This document shows positions 19,949 to 30,956 of a DNA stretch of 64,000 nucleotides, piece after piece (the first letter of the stretch is position 1; each line of letters begins with the position of its first letter). The stretch spans positions 3,782,001 to 3,846,000 of the forward strand of contig JAZGTN010000006.1 of assembly GCA_037783415.1 (NCBI GenBank), in the 5' to 3' direction. The notes below the pieces were generated by a model that saw only the letters and a program-made list of their open reading frames with translations, did not search any database and was not told the DNA's origin. Position numbers and translations under genes: made by a program. The stretch comes from Leptasterias polaris (lineage: Eukaryota > Echinodermata > Asteroidea > Forcipulatida > Asteriidae).

Positions 19949-20166
19949 TATGACCATAGAGAAATGAGTCTCTGTCCCAGGCCTGGAATTTCATCTCTGA
20001 AAGGGCAAGGCCATTTTGATTTTGCAAAGGGCACTTGTATTGGAAAATCATAAAGTCTATGGGAAACTTTTGAAAGGGCACTAAGGCCAAGACCAGGGCA
20101 ACGAAGGCCATGGCCTCCGTGGCCTCCGTGTAATTCCAGGCCTGCTGTCCTTTCTCTATGCTATGA
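19949..20166. mobile_element. inverted-repeat element (CAGGCCTGGAATT ends)
   Basis: CAGGCCTGGAATT (19978) is mirrored by AATTCCAGGCCTG (20132-20144). Outside these, CATAGAGAAA and TTTCTCTATG continue the inverted symmetry. The interior repeats AAGGGCA and AAGGCCA motifs. It directly abuts the preceding element. Confidence 0.65.
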
Positions 20167-20519
20167 CGCATGGTGACACGGCGATGTAGCCTTAGCCCTG
20201 AACTTGAAAACAGTGTTACAATGCTACAAAATATGTACGAACAAATGGGAAATTAACCCTACACCAGCAGTCCAATCTCGTCATAAGAACAGGATTGCTT
20301 ATTATCAAAATAATTATAAGTTTTCAATCTGCAATCTCTTTGAGTACAAATCCTCCGGAAAAAAATATTTCCATCTGAAATGCTATCAAAGTCGAGAAAT
20401 AGCCTTTTTGTTGAAAACCCCAAAATACTGGCGTCTTAATTTTGATTGCCTCAAGCGAAATAAGTCTATGGCAAAATACACTAATTTTCATTGATTTCGC
20501 TGAAAAATAACCGCAACAT

Positions 20520-20610
20520 TTAATAATAATAGTGGCTTCTTATATAGCGCTCGTATCTGTCACTCAGTGACGCTCAAGGCGCTTCAACAGTATTTTTCCT
20601 CCAAGGTATA
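20520..20610 (-). mobile_element. retroelement 3' tail (ATT)n
   Basis: On the minus strand the order is GGCGCTTCAA-type dyad (GAGCGCCTTGAGCGTCACTG on that strand), then GAGCGCTATATAAGAAGCC and (TTA)n. This is a typical LINE/SINE tail in marine invertebrates, and the tail resembles that of the LINE near 38.2 kb. No coding part remains. Confidence 0.55.
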
Positions 20611-20769
20611 TGTGGAGCTACTTTTTGAAGTTTGAGACCTATTCCTTTACATAGCACCATGTAATGGTTTAACAAGGTGAAGTTTTGTCACACGTTTTAT
20701 GGTATGATTATTGAAAACAATTGCCCATAGTTTTATTCTTTTTATCAGCATTCAAGACAATAAAAAAAG

Positions 20770-21010
20770 TTTAAATTCGATTAAGGTCATCCATATGCAA
20801 ACAAAAAACGCAGACTGTAACTATCGGACGAAAACTCCCACAATTCATTATGCAAATGGTGCAAATTGCATCCGCTTAATTGGTTGGAACTACAGTGACG
20901 TACGTCCTCGAACAGGTTTCGTCCAATCAGTGAGCAAGTACCATACCCAGGCGACAGGTGTTTTTACAAAAGGAATGTTACAACGCGTCTCCATCTCAAC
21001 TTGACGAGCT
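20770..21010. promoter_or_regulatory. cluster of octamer-, CRE- and CCAAT-like motifs
   Basis: CATATGCAAAC (20792), ATTATGCAAATGG (20847), GTGACGTACGTCC (20895) and GTCCAATCAG (20921) lie within 140 bp. Such a set could be a promoter or enhancer, but no transcript can be tied to it. Octamer and CRE motifs also occur inside the MITEs of this window, so an unrecognised transposon is an alternative. Confidence 0.2.
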
Positions 21011-22636
21011 TTTTGTTGTCTGCAGCAGCATTCCGAATCAGAAACACATTATACCGTTAAACCAAATTGAGGAAGGAAATTGCCTTGTCTTCAACCCAGT
21101 CAAAATGTCAAATTCCCTTCTTAAATTTTAACTACATAATAGACAAGGAAAAGGAGCCTTCTCGGAAGCTTGAGGTGATTGGGGTGTGGCATACAACCTG
21201 CAAGTCCAAGAAAGGCAGCGAGTTGTGTGTAAAAGGTGACGGCACATCTTTTAAAATGGACGGGCCACTTTCGTCATGTTCGTTATGTTTGTAGGCCCAT
21301 GGTAATTGATGTACCGCAAGCATGCAAGAGTGGCGACAGAAGTTATACTTTATGATAAAGGTATGGAACATAATTATAATAGTTCATCTTTAGAGTAAAT
21401 TTGGCCGACAACTATTTTGTTGTAGACCTATTGGGAAAGTAATGAATGAGCATGGAGTGAGAATTTTTCCTTGATTTTCAAGCAATACTAAGTCTCTTTT
21501 CGTTTCGTATTAGCTGCAGCACAGTTGTACAACTAACTATAATTACTTATGGCCACGTTTTGGTGAAAACAATTTAAAACGGTTAATGTTGTTTGTTTGT
21601 TTGTTGGGTTGTTTGTTTGTTTGTTTTTGGGTTTTTTTTTGTGGGGGGTTGGGCATTCATACGGGTTTATTTCGATCGCGAGAATCGAAATGATGATTTA
21701 CAATTCCCCTAGTTTGTTTTAAAGTTAAACCGGTCTGAAGCTACTTTAGAATATGCGAACAAGTTCCAAAAGTAAACATTGACCTACGTGTCTTTCAATG
21801 GAGGGCGCTGTTACAAAATACTGTGATTTTTGTGAAACAGGGTGCACCAAACTCAATAGGGCAAAATGTATGCTCCAAAAACTTATTTTGTATGCCTTTA
21901 AATTATGTTGAATAATAACGTTTTTGGGGTCATGCAACAAATATATTTTGTAGTTATGGCAAATTATTACAACGTGGGGTTCTGTGCTTCAACATTTGAG
22001 GAGACATGATAAATTTAAGCTTTAAAGTAGGGAAGTGGAGAAGTGCTCCATGAAAAGCGGCAGCTAGTTGGTTTGGGAAACAGCACATTTTCGGGGTGTT
22101 TTTGGGGGGTAATGAGCAAATATTTTAAACGGCTGACCTGCCAAAAGTTGTAAATAAATCTGAAGTTTTCAAGAGGCTGAAAGACTTTTAAAAAAAATTC
22201 TGAGTGCTTTTGAATATTTATCATTTAATAGCATTGGTTGCTTTGGGGGTTTATTTAGTGTGGTGCACTTTCTTCCAATCTAAACGTTAACTTATCAGCG
22301 CAACCCCTAAATTAATGAATTTTTAAAACCATCACAAATTTTTTCTGTATGCTTACTTTTTCCTCTTAAAAGTATACTTCGTACAAACCCCAACAGAACA
22401 ATCTCGGGAAAACTTCGAAAGAAAACAGTATTGGACGACAGAGGGCAGGCTTCACTTGATGTAGTTGGGAAGTGAAAAGTATTTCATTGATGTTTATACC
22501 CTTTGTTATTGTGAGTAAAGGAATTAACTTCTTTTTGGCTGTACACTGAATTGAATAAAACAGTTGGTTCCCTTCGTGTATTAGGCCTAGTATTATAACA
22601 GAACATATAGTTTATTGGCATTGAATCAACTCACCA
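21011..22636. other. non-coding with TTTG-rich low complexity
   Basis: A TTTG/TTGGG-rich tract occupies about 21589-21648. No gene or element with clear ends is seen in the rest. Confidence 0.5.
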
Positions 22637-22870
22637 TGGCCCAATTTCCTGGCTCTGCTTACAGTAAGCAAAGAATCGGCGCTTACGGAAGCATGGAATT
22701 GTGCGCTTACGTCAAGCGTATTTCACGTGTTAGCAGGGAATTTCTGCTTGTGCTCTTGCGTAGTCCACATTACTCGCTTACACTGCTAATGCTGCGCTTG
22801 CTCGGTAAGCGGAAAATGGTGATTGCAAGTGCAGAATTCGGCGGTAAGCAGGGCCATGAAATTGGGCCCT
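22637..22870. mobile_element. foldback element family D, copy 1
   Basis: GGCCCAATTTCCTGGCTCTGCTTAC at the left mirrors GTAAGCAGGGCCATGAAATTGGGCC at the right. GCTTAC/GTAAGC words recur throughout the interior. A shorter copy is at 63026-63147. Confidence 0.75.
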
Positions 22871-22880
22871 GGCTACCATA

Positions 22881-23011
22881 GGCCATTTTCGAAACCAGGG
22901 CTTTGGCTTCAGGCATCGTCACTTGTTTGGGAAATGTGCGCTGTCAGGCGAGCGGAGCGAGCGGAGCCCAAGCCCAAGCCAAAGTCCAAGCCGTGGTTTT
23001 TAAAAAGGGCC
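22881..23011. mobile_element. foldback element family E, copy 1
   Basis: GGCCATTTTCGAAACCAGGGC mirrors GCCGTGGTTTTTAAAAAGGGCC. The inner arms are rich in GGCTT/AAGCC. It also contains a GAGCGGAGC near-tandem (22955-22970). Copy 2 is at 61166-61310. Confidence 0.65.
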
Positions 23012-23200
23012 ATAAATTGACGTGCATTGACTCCCAAAATAGCCGCGGCATGGCAGACTATATTATAGCCGAGTGCGACATTGGTGGTGCAAGGGGCAAT
23101 GAGATTTGGTCACCACGAGAAAGTCCAGGATAAGTAATTATTTATTGTTTTAAAAGAAAACCTACTTATTATGAAGTTTCGACCCCTTGCAGCGACGTCA
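23012..23200. mobile_element. foldback family F half copy
   Basis: CATTGACTCCCAAAATAGCCGCGGC, then GCAGACTATATTATAGCC and GACATTGGTGGTGCAAGGGGC, are the right half of the element typified at 18350-18549. CGACCCCTTGCAGCGACGTCACACG near 23182 may be a second, inverted end. Confidence 0.45.
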
Positions 23201-23456
23201 CACGTTTTTAAATATTTATTTATATAATTATAACTCTATCTGCCCATGGTCGGCCATTTTTGTGCACGTCTAACTATTACGTGCGCGTTGCCTTAAACAA
23301 ACATAAATGTGCCTTGCACAGTAACACACGGGAATTCTGACTTCTAATGGCTCACCGCTGCAAAGATAGTTTTGGTGATGACGTCAAGTGGGATTGGGCT
23401 AATAACTTGGACAAAGCCTCCAGAGAAACATTTACATCTAAATAATGTCAAATTCA

Positions 23457-23504
23457 AAAATAACATTTTGAATACACAATATTGTGTATTCAAAATGTTA
23501 TTTT
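23457..23504. repeat. perfect 48-bp palindrome
   Basis: Two 24-bp arms with no spacer meet at CAAT|ATTG (23480/23481). The symmetry ends at 23456/23505. Confidence 0.95.
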
Positions 23505-23674
23505 ATTATTTCGACTGTAGCAATGAATTTTTGAAATATGTATGAACATGTACAACAATCTTTTGTTGTTAGTAAAACGTGACCACAACAAGAAAAAAGG
23601 AATACATTAACTTTTCTGCGAAGTCAATAAATGTACCATCCCTTTTTACATTCCTTACGTAGGATGCAACAAGC

Positions 23675-23827
23675 TGGGCTTGATCTCACAAAGAGCTAAA
23701 ATGTAAGTTAAGTGCAAATCAGTCTTAACTGCTAAGCAAAAGTGTGATGTCACAATACAAATCACTATGGTGATATTGACAAATCATCTATCAGATGAAT
23801 CTTAGTGGGTTGTGGAATCGAGCCCAT
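23675..23827. mobile_element. short imperfect TIR element
   Basis: GGGCTTGATCTCACAAAGAGCTAA at the left is imperfectly mirrored by CTTAGTGGGTTGTGGAATCGAGCCC at the right. About 150 bp, non-coding. Confidence 0.5.
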
Positions 23828-23872
23828 GTAGTCCTCTGTAGAGAAAAGCTATTTTTAGTTACGGGGTATTTA

Positions 23873-24095
23873 TCTTGGCTTGGGCTCCGGCTCCGGCTCC
23901 GGCCTTGGGCTCCGTTGTCATTAATATTAGAGCAATGTGTATTCTACATAGTGGTTTTATCAAACGGATCATGCAGACTGGAGTCTTGCATGTGTGGATT
24001 GAGATTTTCAGTCCTTACCTGTCCTTCGGGTTCCCCCATTTCGGATTTTTCCTCCCACATCTAAAACTGAATATTTCTTCTCGTTTCCTGATTAC
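23873..24095 (+). mobile_element. family E fragment followed by SINE body
   Basis: GGCTTGGGCTCCGGCTCC repeats belong to the GC-rich arms of family E. From about 23977 the order is CTTGCATGTGTGGATTGAG, TTTCAGTCC, then CCTCCCACATCTAAAACTGAA, which is the body of the SINE at 30610-30785 without its tRNA head. Confidence 0.5.
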
Positions 24096-27000
24096 CATCT
24101 TTTTATTGGCGCTTGCGCTGTTGGATGTGTAATGAAATAATTATAACAAAAAATAAATAATAAAATAATTTTACTTTTTGTGTTCGCCAAAAATCTCCAA
24201 CTCAAGCACATTGCTTTTAATGTATTAGTAAAGACCTACACGAAGGAGTGTTAGACTTCGGGGTTTTCGTAACTATTTAAAAAAAATCCTTTCCCTTAAT
24301 ATGCCTATGTGAACATTATTTTTGTGGTAGATAAAGTAGCAGTTTAATAATCTCTATATATATTTTGTTATAATGAAAAAATAATAATAACACAAAATGT
24401 TTGTTCAATAAGAAACGATATGTGTAACAATGATTCATGTTATATATTGATCTGCGTAGCACACTATAATAGCTGTCCCCACAATACATTGCCATTGGCA
24501 CGTCTTCTCATAAAATTATTTCATTGAATGATTTTTCCCCCTTGCCCATCTTCGCACATACGTTGCCAATAAAAAGTGTTTTACATCCCTGGTTAACAAA
24601 GGCACCGTTGAGCGAGTTGAAGTAATTGTCGTCAATTTGTTAAAAAATAATTGCCCCCGGTTTAAATTAAAGCACTAAATTGACGCAACGTAAACGCAGT
24701 CCAAGAATAATTCTGTAAGATTGGGGAGATAATTGGCGACACTTAAAGATCTAGTGATGTTATTGCATACCTCTCCGTCAAGGTTTTTTGTCAGTCTGTC
24801 TGTCCCGGTATAAGAAAGGCTACCAGTCGGCGTTGTAATTGGTGTCGTGTCGAGTACACTCATGGTGTACGGCAAAAATGACAAATTATTTTTTGGAGGA
24901 TTTAACTGTAATGGCCTCGCTAGTGAAACCTTGACAGGAGGGTTTCACACTTGCTTTTGATTGATGATTATCAGAAGGCGATTTTTTTTCTGTTGTTATG
25001 TGGTGTCCTTTTAAAGTGATCGTGTTGTTGAAAACAAAGTTTTGTGTAGTCTTAATTCCGAGGGGATGTATACCGAGAATTGCAAGGTTTGGGTTGTTTT
25101 TGTCGGCTGCCGGAGGTACGGCAGCCAAGGTGAGCTTGTCGCTGTTTATTCCATGACCCTATAATCAGGTACAGTGATGAGACGGGACTTTGGTGGGGGT
25201 AACTTCTTACACTGTATACTCGCCTTGAGGATCAAATTACATACCACCGAATGCTCCAAAAGGGACGAATTTGTGATGGCAAAAATAGGCGGTAGTACAA
25301 ATTGAGAATTAACAATTTGATACAAAACACCACCCAAGAAGGGAGTAGACCATAGGGCATGCAACGGCTCATCAAGTGGCATGGCTCGACGGGAATGTGT
25401 AACAATTCCTTCTTTTATGGCCTTAAAACTTGGTCTACTTTTCAGATAGGCCCTAAGACCCTTTTCTCATTGCATCACATGATAATACCGACAATACAAA
25501 TGTACCTTTAGGAGTAAGATATTGAATATATTTTTTAGTGGCTTCGTCTGACGAGGAAAAAAAGAAAAGAAATGTTATTATGGCCTTGTTATTATGCCTG
25601 GTTTGGAGACGGGTTTTAAGTGTTCCGTCCCTCACCCTTTTATCATTAGGAAAAAGGTGCTTCTCGCATCTAATTTCTTCCTTTTCGCCAAGGAGTACCT
25701 GCAAGGCATGTGTGGATCCCGTCGATACGTGTCCGATGTAATTGCCCGCTCGTGTGTTTGATTGCTTACCATTGCGAAATATTATGATCGCAACTAAATG
25801 AATTGTGGTGAATATTGAAAAAAGAGCCTTTGGTTACAATTTGATGACAGGTTGGGTAAGTGTAATCTGTATGAGGAGCTGTCAGTCACGGGGGTTGCCC
25901 GATTTAAAAGACCCACGACCAGACTCTCAATGTTATCGGAGACGCAACCAAGTTATTTCCTTGTGGTGTCGGCAATTTCTGATTTTATTCAGGCGACAAG
26001 ATGCTTCAAATTGCATTTTATTGCATTGTGGTGAAATGATGGGTTAAAAATTAGGGTTGCTTTAAATCGTCGAATGGAAATTGTCACCAGGGAGGCCTTT
26101 TAGTACTTAATGGGAACTTTACCACCTTTATACACTGTTGAAAGTGATGACAGAACGGTAGCGCGAGTTTCGTATATTATGAATGTCATCATGTCTTGAA
26201 AATCAAAAGACAAGTTGCCTTTTCATCCGTAGGCCTATTGGTCAAAGGGATAAGTTCCTATCAAACATACAACAGTAAACATGACATCACAGATTAACAA
26301 TTGACAGTGGAAGGCCAATAAAATTTAAACACTTTAATCCAGAGCTGAGTTGTTAAGTAGAGTGAAATCCATGTGAGATTATAACTGGAAAATGATGTTT
26401 CTCTGCAAAGGCAGAGCTGCCGAGTCCCGTGCCAAAACCTCCCGGCGTGCTGCAGCCTTCCCAACAGCACCCTACAAGCAACCCATTCACGCCTCACACC
26501 ATGGCCTAGCCTGCCGCGCGGGAAACTTCCCGCCTAGTAGACCACGCTTTACAACCGGCCCAATTTCCTGACATTAGCTGGGAAGGTTACACAACTTGGG
26601 GATCAGAGTATTGGATTCGGAGCAAATTGTTCGGGAGACCATGGGGGGAGATAATCGTTTCAGCCTTCGGGGAAAGCACTTGGAAAGTGCTCCAGCGTTA
26701 GGGGTGTGGAGGCTGTAAGGAGGCTTTTAAGACGCTAACTAGTTAGTGTATTAATTTGAGCGTATATGGCTAAACCCATTAAGATGTGGACATCTTTAAG
26801 TATCCATGATATAAAGTCATGCGTGCTTCAAAAACAAAATTCATTGTCGCAGTTATGAGGAGTAATGGCATTTTGGTGCACCACGCAAACAATTTGTTTA
26901 AATATTGGTGTGACGGTTTAATTACAAATCATATTTTACTCACAACATATAAAACATGTTTTTAAACTACTTAATAAACGGCAGTTAATCGCGGTTAAAT

Positions 27001-27180
27001 AAGGATATGTAGAAATTATTGGTCAGCCAAAACAATAATTTCAGTCAATTTAAACTGAAGAACCATGTTTCGGGGAAAATATTCCCGCCTATTCATCAAT
27101 TCTGACGGAAACGTTTTCCATCCAAATGGTCAAAGTTATATGCAACGTACGAAGTAATCTTGAATTATATTATTTTGAGA
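24096..27180. other. non-coding, mostly unique AT-rich DNA
   Basis: No gene is recognised on either strand. Short hairpin GGCTGCCG/CGGCAGCC at 25105-25126. A GC-rich patch at about 26400-26700 contains CGGGAAACTTCCCGCC and other CpG-bearing words and stands out from its AT-rich surroundings. It has no coding frame I recognise. Confidence 0.45.
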
Positions 27181-27182
27181 AA

Positions 27183-27303
27183 ACAGAATTAGCTGCTGCC
27201 AACTGTTTACCAACCAAAAGGATTGATGGTATATCAAGATACAAAAAATAGTTAATGGCCTGACGTTGCGATCCTAGCAGAGTCTTTCTCGAAGGCTAAA
27301 TTC
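27183..27303 (+). repeat. GAAACGTC-type Penelope-like repeat, copy A
   Basis: The order ATTAGCTGCTGCCAACTG, ACCAACCAAAAGGA, TAGTTAATGGCCTGACGTTGCGATCC, GAGTCTTTCTCGAAGGCTAAA matches the minus strand of 45600-45765 over about 120 bp. Family wording (CCTGACGTTTCGACC, TCTTTCTC) is typical of Penelope-like terminal repeats. Confidence 0.6.
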
Positions 27304-27378
27304 AATACAATACACATAAACCGGTATACAAGTATAACAGAAGCAGTCAAGTGGAGTACAAGAATAGAGAGAGGGAGA

Positions 27379-27393
27379 GGGGGGGGGGGGGGG
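27379..27393. repeat. G15 homopolymer
   Basis: Uninterrupted G run preceded by GA-rich sequence. Confidence 0.95.
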
Positions 27394-28119
27394 TCCGAAA
27401 GCACACAGAAAAGGCAAAGGGTAAACATTTATACATTCAAACCAAACCTTAAACTTAGTGATCGATATTACGGGAGCTTGGCAAAATAGTAACTCGGTTG
27501 TATAATATGATTAAAAACTATAGGCAACTTTGATATTATGTTTGCAGTGTTTCCATTTTCAATTAGCAGTAAAATGGTTCTGGATTTAAGTTTGTTTAAT
27601 GGTGCCTTTCAATTCAAATTGTCCTTGGTTTGATGGATTGAGAGTGTTTTAAATACTGGTATGAACAAAACATTGAACGCATCCAGTTGACAAATAAACA
27701 TGTGTAATTAATTTGACAATGTGATGGTGGATATAAAGAGTGGTTCAAGTGAATTAAACTCGAGCTCGTTTATTTGTTTAATAATTTTAAATTTTACGAC
27801 CACGCCAGTTAAGGGTTCTATTCAATCGGTGCATATAGTTGTTTAGTACACTTCTAATAATTATTTTGTCTAAAGTAGTTGTTAGGAGTCCATATGGGGG
27901 CACTTAACTTTATGTCACTATATTTTATGATGCGTTTTACGGTGGTATACCCCCCCTACGGATACCCGTAAGTGTTAGGGAAATATATTTATTCGACTGA
28001 TGATTATATTTCTTTGAGATGGGGTGTGAATATTTTATCTTTTCGTTATCTGGCCGCATTCAGGTAATGCGGCGGCCCAACCCATAACGCAGACCTATAA
28101 ATAAAAAAGTTATTTTCAG
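27394..28119. other. non-coding, nothing recognised
   Basis: AT-rich unique sequence. Confidence 0.5.
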
Positions 28120-28177
28120 TTGGGATGGGAGGTTTCTTCATTCGATTTCACCATGCAGTTTCATCATGCGGTTTTAT

Positions 28178-28377
28178 CTATAGACCCATTGCACAACGCG
28201 CAGCGCACTTGCACGCGCGTCTCCTGTCCGCCATTTATGTTGTCAAAACGTGCACAAATGGATGGTACACGTGTTTACGCACCAATGGGCGTGTAAACAC
28301 GTGTACATCCTTTTGTGCACGTTTTGACACCCAAAATGGCGGACAAGTGCGCTGCGCGTTGTGCGATGGGTCTATAG
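28178..28377. mobile_element. 200-bp foldback element (CTATAGACCC ends)
   Basis: CTATAGACCCATTGCACAACG at the left mirrors GTTGTGCGATGGGTCTATAG at the right. The inner arms AAAACGTGCACAAA and GTGTTTACGC match their inverses, with the loop ACCAATGG near 28280. GCCATTT/AAATGGC motifs lie in both arms. The overall arm length is about 95 bp. Confidence 0.85.
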
Positions 28378-28382
28378 CCGTG

Positions 28383-28599
28383 TTAAGGGACACGTTGCCT
28401 TGGATCAAAAATTTGACTCAAAAATGGCGGACCGTGTTAGTTCGCAAAGTAAAAAGGAAAACCACGCAATTTCGAGGCATATTTGTGTGGATCATTGTAT
28501 TCTAATTTTAAAACATCTTTCTATTAAACCATATACATTTTATAACAAACGGTTACAAACGCTTTTCATAGCCCAACTCGCCCGATCCAAGGCAACGTG
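28383..28599. mobile_element. piggyBac-type MITE with TTAA duplication
   Basis: TTAA at 28383-28386 and 28596-28599 flank GGGACACGTTGCCTTGGATC and its inverse GATCCAAGGCAACGTGTCCC. TTAA target choice is the hallmark of piggyBac elements. About 209 bp, non-coding. I recall this terminus as common in echinoderm genomes. Confidence 0.85.
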
Positions 28600-28985
28600 T
28601 CCCTTTAACCATGCAGTTTCATCATGATGTTTTATCTAGCTGTTTCACCATGCAGTTTTGTCTATAGTGTATAGTTTCATCGCTCGGTTTCAATATTCGG
28701 TTTCATCGTGTGGTTTCATTATTCGGTTTCAACGTGCGGTTTCATTGTTCGGTTTCTTTATTCGGTTCCTCATGCGGTTTCATGATCATGCGGTTTCATC
28801 ATGTGGTTTTGTTGTTCGATAATGAATTATGTGGTGTCATTATTCGGTTTCATCATAGTTAATGTGGTTTCATTATATAAGCATTGTGGTTTCAACATGC
28901 GGTTTCAAGATTGCGGTTTCAATCTTGTGGTTCCATCAGTGGGTCCTTTTGTCCTATTGTGGTTTCATCATGCGGTTTTATCATG

Positions 28986-30150
28986 TGATAAGTGATCGTG
29001 TAATCTATAGCGTATGATATTTCCCTTTCATAGTATCCTATATTGTTAAAAACTGAAAATAAAAAGTTATTACTTAATTGCGAAGCATAAAGAGTAAAAC
29101 ACAGGAATGCGAAACTGAATCTAATTATAGATTTCCAATCAAGGGAACGTGGCAGAGATAAAGCATGAACTAGGCAATGAAAGTTTCAGACAACATTTGC
29201 AAGGAAACGATGACAATTTAATCAAGGTGCCGAACCTTATCGATCAAACTATATTTTCATGACTCACAGAATTCTAGAAAAAAAAAGTAACCATATCAAA
29301 AGTTTCAGTGGAGTATCTAAAATCAAATCCTTTGAAAATGACATGTCAAGCTCTTGATGATCCGGTTAAGTTTCAGCTAGTTTGAGAAACAAAACTGACT
29401 ACAGATTTACTTTCATATGTGCCAAAGGTGTCTCACTGGTTGGTTGTCCCTCATAATACGCACATTCACTCGCAGCACACGCTTTGTAACTTACCGCATC
29501 TTCTCTCACCCATTTACAATGTGTGTTCACAGTATTCCAAAAGCCAGAACTGTGAGATATTCTGAAGCAGCTTCCTCCGTACTGCTGCACTTTGGAACTC
29601 CTGTATAAACCTGTATTTAATTTTTTCATAAACTCGCACACACCACAGTTCAAGAGCGACTAAAAACAGAATTTTCATCTCCTTTTTGAAGCTTTCCTTC
29701 TTTCCTCGTTTTGTTCCCTTCACTTTGAATGGCCTTATTGGTATTGTGTTTGGCAATTTTCCATTAGAAAAGGAAAACAAAGACAGAGACAGAGAAAAAG
29801 AAAGTATTTTGCTTTTATAAACTTGACATTATTAGGCCTAGTGTCTAACGAAACAAATTCTGTCTGATAGTTTGTCACATGCGAGAAACCTGTCCTCCAA
29901 TTCTTCTAAGTTCTTTTTCATTTGCATTTTATGTTATTTTATTTCACTAACCCGCGGCGGTAAAACGGCTAACAAGAAGGGATTTACAAAACTTACAAAA
30001 TTTACAAAACTACGATGAAGAATTATTATTAAAATTTTGCTTTGTTAAAAATAAACAGAAACATAAAAAGGGTACAAGACCAGTAGAAAGAAAGAACATA
30101 AAATGTATAGCTATGAATAAAAGCGTAAATAATTAATTAATAAATTAATT
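28986..30150. other. non-coding, nothing recognised
   Basis: No gene or bounded repeat identified. Confidence 0.5.
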
Positions 30151-30154
30151 AATC

Positions 30155-30400
30155 AAAAGGATGTGGGACATTAAGCCGTAGGTCCCGTGTACTATTGGTA
30201 GTGCACGTAAAAGAACCCAGAACCCATTTTGGAAGAATAAGGGTTAACCCCTCGGCGTTTCTGGTTCACATTGCAAGCAAATTGTTTACAGGTTTCCTCA
30301 GGCTTGCGAGCTACAGTAAGTTCACTTATGAGGCATCCTTGCATGGTTTCAGTACAATAAATAGATAATAATAATAATAACAACAACGATAACAATAATT
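30155..30400 (+). mobile_element. retroelement 3' end with (ATA)n tail
   Basis: GGGACATTAAGCCGTAGGTCC, then GTGCACGTAAAAGAACCCAG and a (ATAATA)n tail at about 30364-30380, form a retroelement 3' end. The GTGCACGTAAAAGAACCC wording recurs in LINE/SINE tails of many marine invertebrates. No coding portion. Confidence 0.5.
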
Positions 30401-30609
30401 AAGTAAATAAGTAAAATATCGTTTCATTTTAGCAAATTTCAGTAACTTTAAGTTCAAGGAGCTACATTTTTGTAGAAAGCAGTATGGTTCAGAAGAAAAT
30501 GATTTTCAGAACTGTTGATACTGATGGTACCAAGTTTATAATAAAAATACAAAATTCAGATCAAAATTCCATCTATTTTCTCGATCGTAACCAGTTCCGT
30601 CGAATGACG

Positions 30610-30785
30610 TGACATTCAGGTTGGCCCAGTGGTTTCTTTCCCGACATGTAACTTCTTGGGACCCGGTTCGAATCCCGGTCAGGAGCCTTGCATGTGGATT
30701 GGGATTTCAGTCCCTTGTTTTTCCCAATTTGGGGCTTTCCTCCCATGTCTAAACCCGAACTTTCTTCATCATATATATATAGGTG
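30610..30785 (+). mobile_element. tRNA-derived SINE
   Basis: Box A TTGGCCCAGTGGTTT (30619) and box B GGTTCGAATCCC (30665) are correctly spaced for a tRNA head. The body includes TTGCATGTGGATTGGGATTTC and CCTCCCATGTCTAAACCCG. It ends near an AT microsatellite (ATATATATA). The body matches 23977-24095. Confidence 0.8.
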
Positions 30786-30934
30786 TATTTTAAAAAACAT
30801 TTCAGATGCTATATAGTAACTTCAGACCCCCCCCCAAATGTATCTTGTCAGCGCTAGATCGATGGACTATAATAATGCGTATCCAGACATTCAGTCACCT
30901 CTAAAAAACGGAGCCCTTTTGTCAAATTTAGAGT

Positions 30935-30956
30935 CCCCCCCCCCCCCCCCCCCCCC
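30935..30956. repeat. C22 homopolymer
   Basis: Uninterrupted C run. A second of C12 is at 31759-31770. Confidence 0.95.

Larger units (their letters stand above)
28120..28985 (+). repeat. degenerate CGGTTTCATC minisatellite split by two transposons
   Basis: Short units of about 12-16 bp on the theme ATGCGGTTTCATC occupy 28129-28176 and resume at 28600-28985, with more than 20 recognisable units in the second tract. Two inverted-repeat elements fill the gap. Variation among units (TTCGG, TGTGG, TGCGG) suggests an old array. Confidence 0.8.
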
